The notes under the pieces: generated by a model
Told to the model about the DNA's origin: nothing
What the model saw: the letters and a program-made list of their open reading frames with translations, nothing else
Database searches by the model: none
Translations under genes and position numbers: made by a program
DNA from: Fen-1258 sp041658245
Lineage (GTDB): Bacteria > Bacteroidota > Ignavibacteria > Ignavibacteriales > Melioribacteraceae
Assembly (NCBI GenBank): GCA_041658245.1
Contig: JBBAAM010000015.1
Location: 1-64,000, forward strand
DNA: 64,000 bases
Reading direction: 5' to 3'
In this document: one piece after another, positions 44,560 to 53,190 of the stretch
Layout: every line of letters starts with the position of its first letter
How positions within the stretch are numbered: position 1 is the first letter of the stretch

Positions 44560-46839
44560 ATGCAGCACGGCTATTCAGAAGATAGTTTAATTGAGCAAAC
44601 ATGTATCGAGATCTTTAAATCTCTGACTTATGACTATGCTAATTGCTATGAAGAAAAGTTCGGTGCTCATTCCACACTTGGAAGAGAAAACTCATCAGAA
44701 GTAGTAATTATTCCAAAACTCACAATAGCTTTAATCAAACTTAATCCGAATATGCCGATTGAGGTTATTGACCTTGCCATTGATGAACTTACAAAAGACC
44801 GCAGCACACTTAATCCGGTAATCGCAAACAGAGAAGTTTATAAATTCATAAAAGATGGTGTAAGAATAACTTTCACCAGCGGCGATGAATCGGAAGATTA
44901 TATTGTTAAAGTAATTGACTTTGATAATCCCGATAACAATAATTTCTTTCTTGCTTCACAGTTTTGGATAACCGGAGATTTATACAAGCGCAGAGCTGAT
45001 CTAATTGGATTTGTTAATGGATTACCTTTAATCTTTATTGAGCTTAAAGCGATACATAAAAATCTTGAAGACGCATACAATAACAATCTCAAAGATTACA
45101 AAGAGACAATTCCGCAATTGTTCTGGTATAACACATTCATAATTCTTTCTAACGGTTCACAAAGCAAAATAGGAACTATCACTTCAGACTTCGAACACTT
45201 CAACGATTGGAAGAAGATAAACATGGAAGGCGAAGAAGGGATAGTTTCACTCGATACAATTATCCAAGGTGTTTGTGAGAAGAAAAAATTCTTAGATATT
45301 CTTGAAAACTTTATTCTCTATCAAACAGCGAAAGGCGGTGGAGCGTTAACTAAAATTCTAGCGATGAATCATCAATTCATCGGTGTAAATAATGCAATTG
45401 AATCTTTCTTGAAGATCAAAGAAAATGAAGGACGGCTTGGAGTGTTCTGGCATACGCAAGGTTCAGGCAAAAGTTTCTCAATGATCCTCTTTGCCGAAAA
45501 AGTTTTCAGAAAGTTTAGCGGTAATTATACTTTTGTTGTCATCACAGATAGAATAGAATTAGATGATCAGATATATAAAAACTTTGCTGATTGTGGAGTA
45601 GTAAAGGAAACGGATGTTCATGCGGAAAGCGGAGATCACCTCAAACATTTATTGACCGAAGATCACAGATATGTATTCACTCTCATTCAAAAATTTGGTA
45701 CAAAGGCCGGCGAAGTTTATCCAATGTTATCAGATCGCCCGGACATAATTGTTATTACAGATGAATCTCACCGCACCCAATATGATACTCTCGCACTCAA
45801 TATGCGTACGGCGTTGCCAAATGCGGCATTCATTGCATTTACTGGAACACCACTAATTATAGGTGAAGAGAAGACCAAGAATACTTTTGGTGAGTATGTA
45901 AGCATCTATAATTTCAAGCAATCAAGTGATGATGGCGCTACAGTTCCCCTCTATTATGAAAATAGAATACCGGAATTGCAGCTGCAAGACAAAGAAGTTT
46001 TCAATGAAAAAATGCAAGAGATAATAGAACAAGCTGATCTAGATGGTGAAGAAGAGAAAAAACTTGAAAGAGAGTTTTCACGTGAGTATGAACTAATTAC
46101 TCGTGATGACAGATTAAATAAAGTAGCTGCTGATTTAGTGGATCATTTCCTTAATAGAGGGTTCCTTGGAAAAGCAATGGTTGTTTCCATTGATAAGGCT
46201 ACTGTTGTAAAAATGTATGAAAAAGTTTCAGCTATTTGGCAGAAGAAAATCAATGAACTTGAATCATCGGTTAACAATGCTCGTGATGATAAGGAGAAAG
46301 AGGATTTCGAAAACAAGCTTTTCTACATGAAGGAAACTGAGCTAGCTGTAGTTGTAAGCCAAGAACAAAATGAGTTAGAAAAGTTTAGAAACCTTGGGTT
46401 AGAAATTGAAAAGCACCGTCGTAGAATGGTCAAAGAAGAGATGGATGAGAAGTTCAAAGACCCCAAAGATCCATTCAGATTAGTCTTTGTATGCGCGATG
46501 TGGATGACAGGATTTGACGCGCCATCAGTATCTACAATCTATTTAGATAAGCCAATGCGCAACCATACACTGATGCAAACTATTGCAAGAGCTAATCGTG
46601 TCTTTAAGGATAAGCCGAATGGTATGATTGTCGATTACATCGGTGTGTTTAAAGACCTTAAAAAAGCATTGGCGATATATGGCGCAGGCGGTGCGCAATC
46701 AGATCTTCCGGTTCAGCCGAAAGAGAAATTGATTGATGAATTAAAAAAGGCATGTAACCAGATAAATGATTTTTGTGAAATATTGGAATTGATCTTGCTG
46801 AAATACTTGCTCAAGATAAACTCAATACAATCAGACTGA
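44560..46839 (+). CDS. hsdR: Type I restriction endonuclease subunit (HsdR), N-terminal part before frameshift
   Basis: 759 aa in this frame. N-terminal PD-(D/E)xK nuclease with ...IFIELKAIHKN (about 160), then SF2 translocase motifs: HTQGSGKS (298-305), DESHRTQYD (about 401), AFTGTPL and QTIARANR. The frame runs out in a meaningless tail after NDFCEI, while the C-terminal quarter continues in another frame at once. Restoring one A in the run at 46778-46780 gives CENIGIDLAEIL and a normal 1043-aa protein. It is a disrupted gene or an assembly error. Confidence 0.93.
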   Translation: MQHGYSEDSLIEQTCIEIFKSLTYDYANCYEEKFGAHSTLGRENSSEVVIIPKLTIALIKLNPNMPIEVIDLAIDELTKDRSTLNPVIANREVYKFIKDGVRITFTSGDESEDYIVKVIDFDNPDNNNFFLASQFWITGDLYKRRADLIGFVNGLPLIFIELKAIHKNLEDAYNNNLKDYKETIPQLFWYNTFIILSNGSQSKIGTITSDFEHFNDWKKINMEGEEGIVSLDTIIQGVCEKKKFLDILENFILYQTAKGGGALTKILAMNHQFIGVNNAIESFLKIKENEGRLGVFWHTQGSGKSFSMILFAEKVFRKFSGNYTFVVITDRIELDDQIYKNFADCGVVKETDVHAESGDHLKHLLTEDHRYVFTLIQKFGTKAGEVYPMLSDRPDIIVITDESHRTQYDTLALNMRTALPNAAFIAFTGTPLIIGEEKTKNTFGEYVSIYNFKQSSDDGATVPLYYENRIPELQLQDKEVFNEKMQEIIEQADLDGEEEKKLEREFSREYELITRDDRLNKVAADLVDHFLNRGFLGKAMVVSIDKATVVKMYEKVSAIWQKKINELESSVNNARDDKEKEDFENKLFYMKETELAVVVSQEQNELEKFRNLGLEIEKHRRRMVKEEMDEKFKDPKDPFRLVFVCAMWMTGFDAPSVSTIYLDKPMRNHTLMQTIARANRVFKDKPNGMIVDYIGVFKDLKKALAIYGAGGAQSDLPVQPKEKLIDELKKACNQINDFCEILELILLKYLLKINSIQSD

Positions 46840-47690
46840 TTGATGATGCAGTTGAAAAGATTCTTGTCTCAGAGCAGAAGAAGAAAGAATTCCTTTCCTT
46901 GGCTAATTACTCTCAGACTCTTTTCAAAGCAATCTTGCCTGATAAACGATCAAACGAGTTCAAACCGATTGTAAGTCTTACGCAAACAATTGCAGATAAA
47001 ATACGATCACTCAATCCTCCAGTTGATGTTTCTAGAGTCATGAACCAAGTCCATTCACTTCTTGATAAATCTGTAAAAGCAGAACCTTACGTGATAAAAG
47101 AACCTGTATCAACAATTGATTTGAGCAAAGTTGATTTTGATTCATTAAAAAAATGGCTGGACAAAAATCGTAAACATACACAGATGGAAATTTTGAAGAA
47201 TGCTATACAAACAAAGATTGCAGCGCTCATATCACTGAACAAAACAAGAATGAATTACGCTGAACGTTTTCAGCAATTGATAGATGAATACAATTCGGGC
47301 GCTGTAAATGTAGAATTGTTTTTCAAAGGTTTAATTAAGTTCGCTGAAGAATTAAGCGTAGAAGAGAATCGTGGTATAAGTGAGCAACTTACTGAGGAGG
47401 AATTGGCATTATTTGATTTATTGAAAAAACCGAATCTAAGCGAAAAAGAAAAAATACAAGTTAAAAATGCAGCCAAAGAATTATTGATCACACTGAAATC
47501 AGAAAAGTTTGTATTAGACTGGAGAAAAAGACAGCAAACAAGAGCAAGCGTAAGGTTAACGATAGAACAATTTTTAGACAAACAACTACCAGTAGTTTAC
47601 TCACGGGGGATTTATCAAGAAAAATGTGAAGTAGTCTATCAACATCTATTTGAAAATTATTTCGGGGATGGCAAGAGCATTTATGCTTAA
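46779..47690 (+). pseudogene. hsdR: HsdR C-terminal part, displaced by a one-base frameshift
   Basis: About 300 residues of the HsdR C-terminal helical region (IDLAEILAQDKLNTIRLIDD, SLANYSQTLFKAILPD, ending NYFGDGKSIYA) that docks to HsdM/HsdS. Frame 0 is open from a TGA at 46776 onward; a TTG at 46899 could start a separate peptide, but the upstream homology argues against a genuine start. Its stop overlaps the hpnC start by 8 bp. Confidence 0.85.
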
Positions 47691-48540
47691 TAATAGACTC
47701 AATTTAGAAAACACATATAATCAGGCACTTCAATTCACAAAATCTCATTACGAAAACTTTCCGGTTGTTTCATTATTTATTCCCCACAAACTTAGAAAAC
47801 ATATTGCTGTTGTTTATCAATTTGCTAGGCAAGCCGATGATTTAGCAGACGAAGGGGAACAGAAATCAGAAATAAGAACTCAGAATTTAGAATTGTATGA
47901 AGATGCTTTTTCAAAATCCTTGGAAGGAAAATTTCAAAATGATTTCTGGTTTGCTCTGCACAATACGATCCAAGAATACAATCTTACTCCAAAATATTTT
48001 TATGATTTGTTAAGTGCATTTAAGCAAGACATTTTTAAAACCCGCTACAATTCTTTTGATGAAGTACTCAATTACTGTGAGCGGTCAGCAAATCCAGTTG
48101 GAAGAATTGTACTTGAATTTTTTAATGTACGGGATATTGAGTCTATACGCTATTCAGACGCAATTTGTACGGCTCTTCAACTCACCAATTTCTATCAAGA
48201 TGTTTCAATAGATATCAAAAAAGACCGGATTTATATACCTATTGATGAGATGGATAGATTTGGTGTAAAGCTAAATCAGTTTGAGTTAAAGCAAAATAAT
48301 ACTAACTTTGAACAGTTATTGAAATTTCAGGTGGATCGGACAAAAGATTATTTTTCAATAGGGAGAAATCTTTTTCCAAGATTACCTGGAAAACTTGAAA
48401 AGCAAATTAAGGTGACAGTTCTAGGCGGAGAGAAAATTCTAGAAAAAATTGAAAAAATTAATTTCAATGTTTTAATTCATCGCCCCAAACTTTCTAAAGT
48501 AGATTACATGAATATTTTATTAAAAGCATTAATTAAATAG
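47683..48540 (+). CDS. hpnC: Squalene synthase-type HpnC (hydroxysqualene synthesis)
   Basis: 285 aa from ATG 47683. Asp-rich motifs FARQADDLADEG and NFYQDVSIDIKKDRIY bind Mg-diphosphates. In the HpnCDE route, HpnD makes presqualene diphosphate from two farnesyl diphosphates, HpnC converts it to hydroxysqualene. It overlaps the hsdR stop and begins the block downstream of the defence island. Start choice (also ATG 47650, 47668) is uncertain. Confidence 0.88.
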   Translation: MLNNRLNLENTYNQALQFTKSHYENFPVVSLFIPHKLRKHIAVVYQFARQADDLADEGEQKSEIRTQNLELYEDAFSKSLEGKFQNDFWFALHNTIQEYNLTPKYFYDLLSAFKQDIFKTRYNSFDEVLNYCERSANPVGRIVLEFFNVRDIESIRYSDAICTALQLTNFYQDVSIDIKKDRIYIPIDEMDRFGVKLNQFELKQNNTNFEQLLKFQVDRTKDYFSIGRNLFPRLPGKLEKQIKVTVLGGEKILEKIEKINFNVLIHRPKLSKVDYMNILLKALIK

Positions 48541-48541
48541 T

Positions 48542-49384
48542 ATGGCAGATAATTCAAAACTTATAGCGAAAGAAAGCAACAGCAGTTTCTATTACAGTTT
48601 TTCTCTTTTGGCTAAACCGAAAAGAGATGCAATGAATACGGTTTACGCATTCTGCCGCAAGACAGATGATATAGTTGATGAAGGAACCGAGCCTGAAGAA
48701 TTAAGGTACGATCGCTTACGCAAGTGGAGAATTGAATTAGAAAAAGCTTTGTATGGAACATCAGATTACCAGCTCTTCAATAAACTGGCTGCAATAATCA
48801 AACAATTCAATATTCCTATAGATCCATTCTTCGAACTAATTGTGGGGATGGAAATGGATTTGCAGCGCAAACGCTATCCGAGTTTTGATGAATTGAAATT
48901 ATACTGTTACTGCGTTGCTTCAACGGTTGGTTTAATATGCATAGAGATTTTTGGCTATAAAAATAAATCCGCAAAAGATTATGCAATTAATCTTGGACTG
49001 GCGATGCAGCTTACAAATATTTTGCGTGATATTAAAAAAGATTCAGATAGAGGAAGAATTTATTTACCTCAAAAAGACATGGCTGAATTTAATTACACTG
49101 AAGAAGATTTAATTGAAAGAAAATACAATCCGGAATTTGTTTCATTAATGAAATATGAAGCAGCACGAGCGGAAGAATTTTTTAAGAAGGCGGACCAATT
49201 TCTAGATTTCGAAGATAAGTCTTCTATGTTCCCGGCAAGAGCAATGCAGCATATCTATCATAAACTTCTTACAAAAATTGAAGCTGAGAACTACGACGTA
49301 TTTAACAAAAAAATAAAAGTTGGCAAGTTAGAGAAGGCTGCAATCTCACTTGGGGTTTGGGCAAAGTATAGTTTAGTTTACTAA
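48542..49384 (+). CDS. hpnD: Presqualene diphosphate synthase (HpnD)
   Basis: 280 aa, 1 bp after hpnC. The two diphosphate-binding motifs are FCRKTDDIVDEG and LTNILRDIKKDSDRGRIYLP. The second retains the extended DxxxDxxRGRIYLP seen in HpnD and phytoene synthases, whereas HpnC has a shorter form. Its stop overlaps the hpnE start. Confidence 0.9.
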   Translation: MADNSKLIAKESNSSFYYSFSLLAKPKRDAMNTVYAFCRKTDDIVDEGTEPEELRYDRLRKWRIELEKALYGTSDYQLFNKLAAIIKQFNIPIDPFFELIVGMEMDLQRKRYPSFDELKLYCYCVASTVGLICIEIFGYKNKSAKDYAINLGLAMQLTNILRDIKKDSDRGRIYLPQKDMAEFNYTEEDLIERKYNPEFVSLMKYEAARAEEFFKKADQFLDFEDKSSMFPARAMQHIYHKLLTKIEAENYDVFNKKIKVGKLEKAAISLGVWAKYSLVY

Positions 49385-50676
49385 TGAAACGTGTTATAGT
49401 TGTTGGTGGGGGTTTTGCCGGATTAAGTGCATCAGTATACCTCGCAGAAAATAATTTTGAAGTCACACTTCTTGAAGCATCTCCTAAATTAGGCGGTCGT
49501 GCATATTCTATCTATAATCAAAAGTTCGATGATTACTTTGATAACGGTCAACACATATTAATGGGCTGTTATGAAGAGACATTATCATTCTTAGGAAAAA
49601 TTAATTCAACGGATAATATTGATTTCCAAAATTCACTCCATGTACAGTTTGTTGGAAAGGGTGGGGAAGTTTTTGAATTGAATGCATACAAAAAATTCTA
49701 TCCATTAAATCTTTTTTTTGGGATACTTAACTATAAAGCTCTAAGTATAAAGGAGAGATTAAAAGTAATTGATTTTTTCCTCGATCTAATGTGCTGCTAC
49801 TCGTGCGATCTTAAAAATAAAACTGTTAAAGAATGGCTCGAATGTAAGAGGCAGTCTGAAAATACAATTAAATCATTTTGGGAAATTTTGGTTGTTGGTA
49901 CTCTCAACACAACAATAGAAAAAGCTTCGGCAGAAATTTTTAGTGAAGTACTGCAAAGGATTTTTTTGAACGGTAATAAAGCCGCAACAATCATCCTCCC
50001 TAAAACATCTCTTGAAAAACTTTATTTAGAAAATGCGATTCGATTTATCAAATCAATGAATGGGAAAATAAATCTTTCAGAACGAGTAGATCGAATTGAA
50101 GTTAAGAATAATAAAATTCTCATGATTGTAACCGAAAATAAATCCTATTCTGATTTTGATTTTGTGATCATGGCTCTTCCGGAATATGCTGCAAAAAAAA
50201 TAATGGATAACTCGAATATTACCTTAGATTTGCCAGAGTTCGAGTATTCTTCAATCTTGAATGTTCATATTTGGTTAAAAGAAAACCCATTCAAAGAAAA
50301 ATTCTACGGATTTATTAGTTCACAGATACATTGGCTCTTTAACCATGGAAAACACATCAGTTTAACCACTAGTTCTGCTGAGAATTTGATCAATTTAGAG
50401 AACAGTGAGATAATAAGACATTTTTGTTCGGAGATAGAATTATATTTTCCTATATTTAGAACAGAAATGGTAATTGATTCGAAAGTAATTAAAGAAAAAC
50501 GAGCAACATTTATTCCCAATATTGCATCAACTGAAAAAAGAAAAAATTTTAATTGGCAGTTAGAAAATTTTCTACTCGCAGGTGATTGGACAAACACAGA
50601 TTTACCTGCAACAATTGAGAGTGCAGTATTGAGCGGTAAAATTGCAGCCCTACAAGTTATTTCTTCTCTTAAATGA
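49384..50676 (+). CDS. hpnE: Hydroxysqualene dehydroxylase (HpnE), FAD-dependent
   Basis: 430 aa. N-terminal Rossmann site VIVVGGGFAGLSASVYLAENNFEVTLLEA; C-terminal LLAGDWTNTDLPATIESAVLSGK completes the FAD site. It reduces hydroxysqualene to squalene. With hpnC and hpnD this gives squalene; no squalene-hopene cyclase is in the window, so the end product (hopanoid or other) is unproven. Confidence 0.9.
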   Translation: MKRVIVVGGGFAGLSASVYLAENNFEVTLLEASPKLGGRAYSIYNQKFDDYFDNGQHILMGCYEETLSFLGKINSTDNIDFQNSLHVQFVGKGGEVFELNAYKKFYPLNLFFGILNYKALSIKERLKVIDFFLDLMCCYSCDLKNKTVKEWLECKRQSENTIKSFWEILVVGTLNTTIEKASAEIFSEVLQRIFLNGNKAATIILPKTSLEKLYLENAIRFIKSMNGKINLSERVDRIEVKNNKILMIVTENKSYSDFDFVIMALPEYAAKKIMDNSNITLDLPEFEYSSILNVHIWLKENPFKEKFYGFISSQIHWLFNHGKHISLTTSSAENLINLENSEIIRHFCSEIELYFPIFRTEMVIDSKVIKEKRATFIPNIASTEKRKNFNWQLENFLLAGDWTNTDLPATIESAVLSGKIAALQVISSLK

Positions 50677-50742
50677 AATTGAATTCATTTTCTGAGAATT
50701 AATATAGAAAACAGATACCGCAATAAACAAAATGGAGGAATT

Positions 50743-52050
50743 ATGTCCATACTAAAACAAAAGCTTCGCGAAAAAATTCTAATCGAACGTCCTAGAACCG
50801 AGAAACTACTGAAAGAATACGGTAATGTTAAGGTTGATGAAGTAACAATCGGACAAATAATTGGCGGAATGCGTGATATTAAAAGTTTAGTTACTGATAT
50901 TTCTTATCTCGATCCGTTCGAAGGAATACGTTTTCGTGGTTACACTATTCCTGAAGTTCTAGAAAAACTTCCTTTAGTGCCAAATGAAGAAATGCCTTCA
51001 GTAGAAGCATTCTTTTATCTTCTTCTTACCGGTGATATCCCAACTCAAAAAGAAGTTGATGATGTTCACGAGGAATTTAACCGCAGAAAAGAAGTACCAA
51101 ATTATGTTTTCGATATCATTCGTGCAATGCCGAAAGATTCTCATCCTATGACAATGTTTGCAACCGCAATCTTATCAATGCAGAAAGAATCAATCTTTGC
51201 TAAAGAATATCACAAAGATCTTAAAAAAGGAGATTATTGGGATCCTTACTACGAAGACTCAATGAATCTTCTTGCAAAACTTCCTGAGATAGCTGCATTC
51301 ATTTATCGGTTAAAATACAGAAACGAAGACATAATTAAAGGTGATCCGCATTTAGATTTTGGCGGAAACTTTGCTCATATGATGGGCATTCCGCATCCTT
51401 ATGATGACATTGCAAGATTATATTTCATTCTTCATAGTGATCATGAAAGCGGAAATGTTAGTGCTCACACCGGACATTTAGTAGCAAGTGCTCTTTCCGA
51501 TATCTATTATGCAATCAGCGCAATGTTAACCGGTTTGGCCGGTCCGTTACACGGTCTTGCAAATGAAGAAGTATTACGCTGGCTACATGGTGTAATGGAA
51601 TCTATGGGCGGAAGGATTCCGACAGAAGAGGAAATGAAAAAATTTGTTTATGATACGTTGGATAGCGGTCATGTTATTCCGGGATTTGGACACGCTGTTC
51701 TTAGAAAAACTGATCCTCGTTATACAGCACAAAGAGAATTTTGCATAAAACATTTACCTGATGATCCTATCTTTAAATATGTAGATCTTCTTTACAAAGT
51801 TGTTCCCCCAATTTTGTTAGAAAGAGGAAAAGCAAAAAATCCATGGCCGAATGTTGATGCTCAATCCGGTGTAATACAATGGCATTATGGTGTTAAAGAA
51901 TATGAGTTTTATACTGTATTATTTGGTATTGGACGGGCACTCGGTGTTTGTTCAAATATTATCTGGTCAAGAGCGTTAGGTTATCCGCTTGAGAGACCAA
52001 AGTCTTTAACAACAGCTATGCTTGAAGAAGCAGCAGCAAAAAAGAACTAA
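50743..52050 (+). CDS. gltA: Citrate synthase, mitochondrial-like type
   Basis: 435 aa with GGAGG at 50733-50737. Catalytic His270 (LAGPLHGLANEE), His317 (GFGHAVLRKTDPRYT) and Asp372 (NPWPNVDAQSG) keep the spacing of the pig mitochondrial enzyme. EDSMNLLAKLPEIAA, HSDHESGNVSAHT and SRALGYPLERPKS are shared with the eukaryotic/Geobacter-type enzyme and unlike E. coli GltA, lacking its NADH-binding N-terminus. A strong terminator follows. Confidence 0.92.
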   Translation: MSILKQKLREKILIERPRTEKLLKEYGNVKVDEVTIGQIIGGMRDIKSLVTDISYLDPFEGIRFRGYTIPEVLEKLPLVPNEEMPSVEAFFYLLLTGDIPTQKEVDDVHEEFNRRKEVPNYVFDIIRAMPKDSHPMTMFATAILSMQKESIFAKEYHKDLKKGDYWDPYYEDSMNLLAKLPEIAAFIYRLKYRNEDIIKGDPHLDFGGNFAHMMGIPHPYDDIARLYFILHSDHESGNVSAHTGHLVASALSDIYYAISAMLTGLAGPLHGLANEEVLRWLHGVMESMGGRIPTEEEMKKFVYDTLDSGHVIPGFGHAVLRKTDPRYTAQREFCIKHLPDDPIFKYVDLLYKVVPPILLERGKAKNPWPNVDAQSGVIQWHYGVKEYEFYTVLFGIGRALGVCSNIIWSRALGYPLERPKSLTTAMLEEAAAKKN

Positions 52051-52073
52051 CTCATTAAAAAATATTTTTCTTT

Positions 52074-52098
52074 AAGCCCCGCGTGCGGGGCTTTTTGT
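52074..52098 (+). terminator. Rho-independent terminator after citrate synthase
   Basis: AAGCCCCGC (52074-52082) and GCGGGGCTT (52085-52093) with a two-base loop, then a T-run. Confidence 0.92.
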
Positions 52099-52143
52099 TT
52101 TAGGATTTTTATTTTTACGTGAAATGATTCGAAAGATTGAATT

Positions 52144-53094
52144 ATGATGGACAAGAAAAAAATATTTTTAATAATCGCAATTCCAATATCGTTTACAGTA
52201 TTGGTCTTCCTTGTAATTTTCTATTATATCAAAAGTGAAAAAGCATTAAGGCAAATGCCTATAATAATAACTGAAAGTGAAAGAAGAATTTATTCGCCGC
52301 CAATTCCGGAAAAATTGGAATTTTGCGGAGAGAGAGTTCCGCTTGAAGATTTTGATGTACGTGAAAGAATTGATAGAGAGTTCCTTGTTAATACTTACTG
52401 GCATTCGGCTACACTTTTGTATTTGAAAAGGGCAAATAGATGGTTTTCAACTATTGAAAAGATTTTGAAGAAAAATAAAATACCAGATGATTTTAAGTAT
52501 ATGTCAGTTGCTGAAAGCGGAATTATTAATTCCGTATCGCCGGATGGCGCAACCGGTTTCTGGCAATTGATGGAACCGGCGGCAAAGAAATATGGTCTCG
52601 AGATCAATAAAGAAATTGATGAGCGATATAATATTGAAAAATCAACTCAAGCGGCTTGCGATTATTTGAAAGAAGCTTATTCGAAATTCGGTAATTGGAC
52701 ATTAGTTGCGGCAGCTTACAATATGGGTATTGATGGAATTGAAAAGCAGATTGAGCGGCAGAAAACAAAAAATTATTATAATATGTTTTTAAATGAAGAG
52801 ACTTACCGGTTTATATTTCGTATTGTAACATTAAAAGAGATATTTAAGGATCCGAATAAATACGGTTTTTACTTTACAGATTATGATCTGTACCCCAAAA
52901 TTGAAACTTATAATGTTACAGTAAACTACTCGATCAATGATTTTGCCGATTTTGCCAAACAATACGGAATAAACTATAAAATCTTGAAAATTTTTAATCC
53001 TTGGCTGAGAGAAAGTTATATGAAGAACAAGACCGGGAAGACTTACCTGATCAAAATTCCAAAATCGGGCGAAATTACATTACCGGAAGAATAA
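52144..53094 (+). CDS. Membrane-anchored lytic transglycosylase (SLT) with LysM-like C-terminus
   Basis: 316 aa. N-terminal membrane helix (about 5-27). Goose-lysozyme-type core: VAESGIINSVSPDGATGFWQLM with the catalytic Glu of AES, then AAAYNMG. The end (YNVTVNYSINDFADFAKQYGI) resembles a LysM module. Cuts peptidoglycan in the periplasm (MltD-like). Next gene pyrG has its own promoter candidate. Confidence 0.88.
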   Translation: MMDKKKIFLIIAIPISFTVLVFLVIFYYIKSEKALRQMPIIITESERRIYSPPIPEKLEFCGERVPLEDFDVRERIDREFLVNTYWHSATLLYLKRANRWFSTIEKILKKNKIPDDFKYMSVAESGIINSVSPDGATGFWQLMEPAAKKYGLEINKEIDERYNIEKSTQAACDYLKEAYSKFGNWTLVAAAYNMGIDGIEKQIERQKTKNYYNMFLNEETYRFIFRIVTLKEIFKDPNKYGFYFTDYDLYPKIETYNVTVNYSINDFADFAKQYGINYKILKIFNPWLRESYMKNKTGKTYLIKIPKSGEITLPEE

Positions 53095-53120
53095 GTTTAA
53101 AATTAAAATGACATAATTTA

Positions 53121-53154
53121 TTTGCTGTGATATAAAGAATTTTTTTTATCTTTG
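53121..53154 (+). promoter_or_regulatory. Bacteroidota-type promoter candidate upstream of pyrG
   Basis: TTTG (53121-53124), 22 nt, then TATCTTTG (53147-53154), an exact TAnnTTTG box. Transcription would begin near 53161, favouring the ATG at 53191 with a short leader. Confidence 0.55.
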
Positions 53155-53190
53155 ACAAACAGAATGTCCAACCAATTATTTGTCATCAAA

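Noticed and set aside
47650..47682. Upstream start codons for hpnC
   Set aside because: They would add residues encoded within hsdR that do not resemble HpnC N-termini; ATG 47683 begins at the family's usual start.
53152..53157. TTGACA before pyrG as a sigma-70 -35 box or TTG as start codon
   Set aside because: It overlaps the TATCTTTG box and no matching -10 lies at the right distance; the conserved protein begins at ATG 53191.
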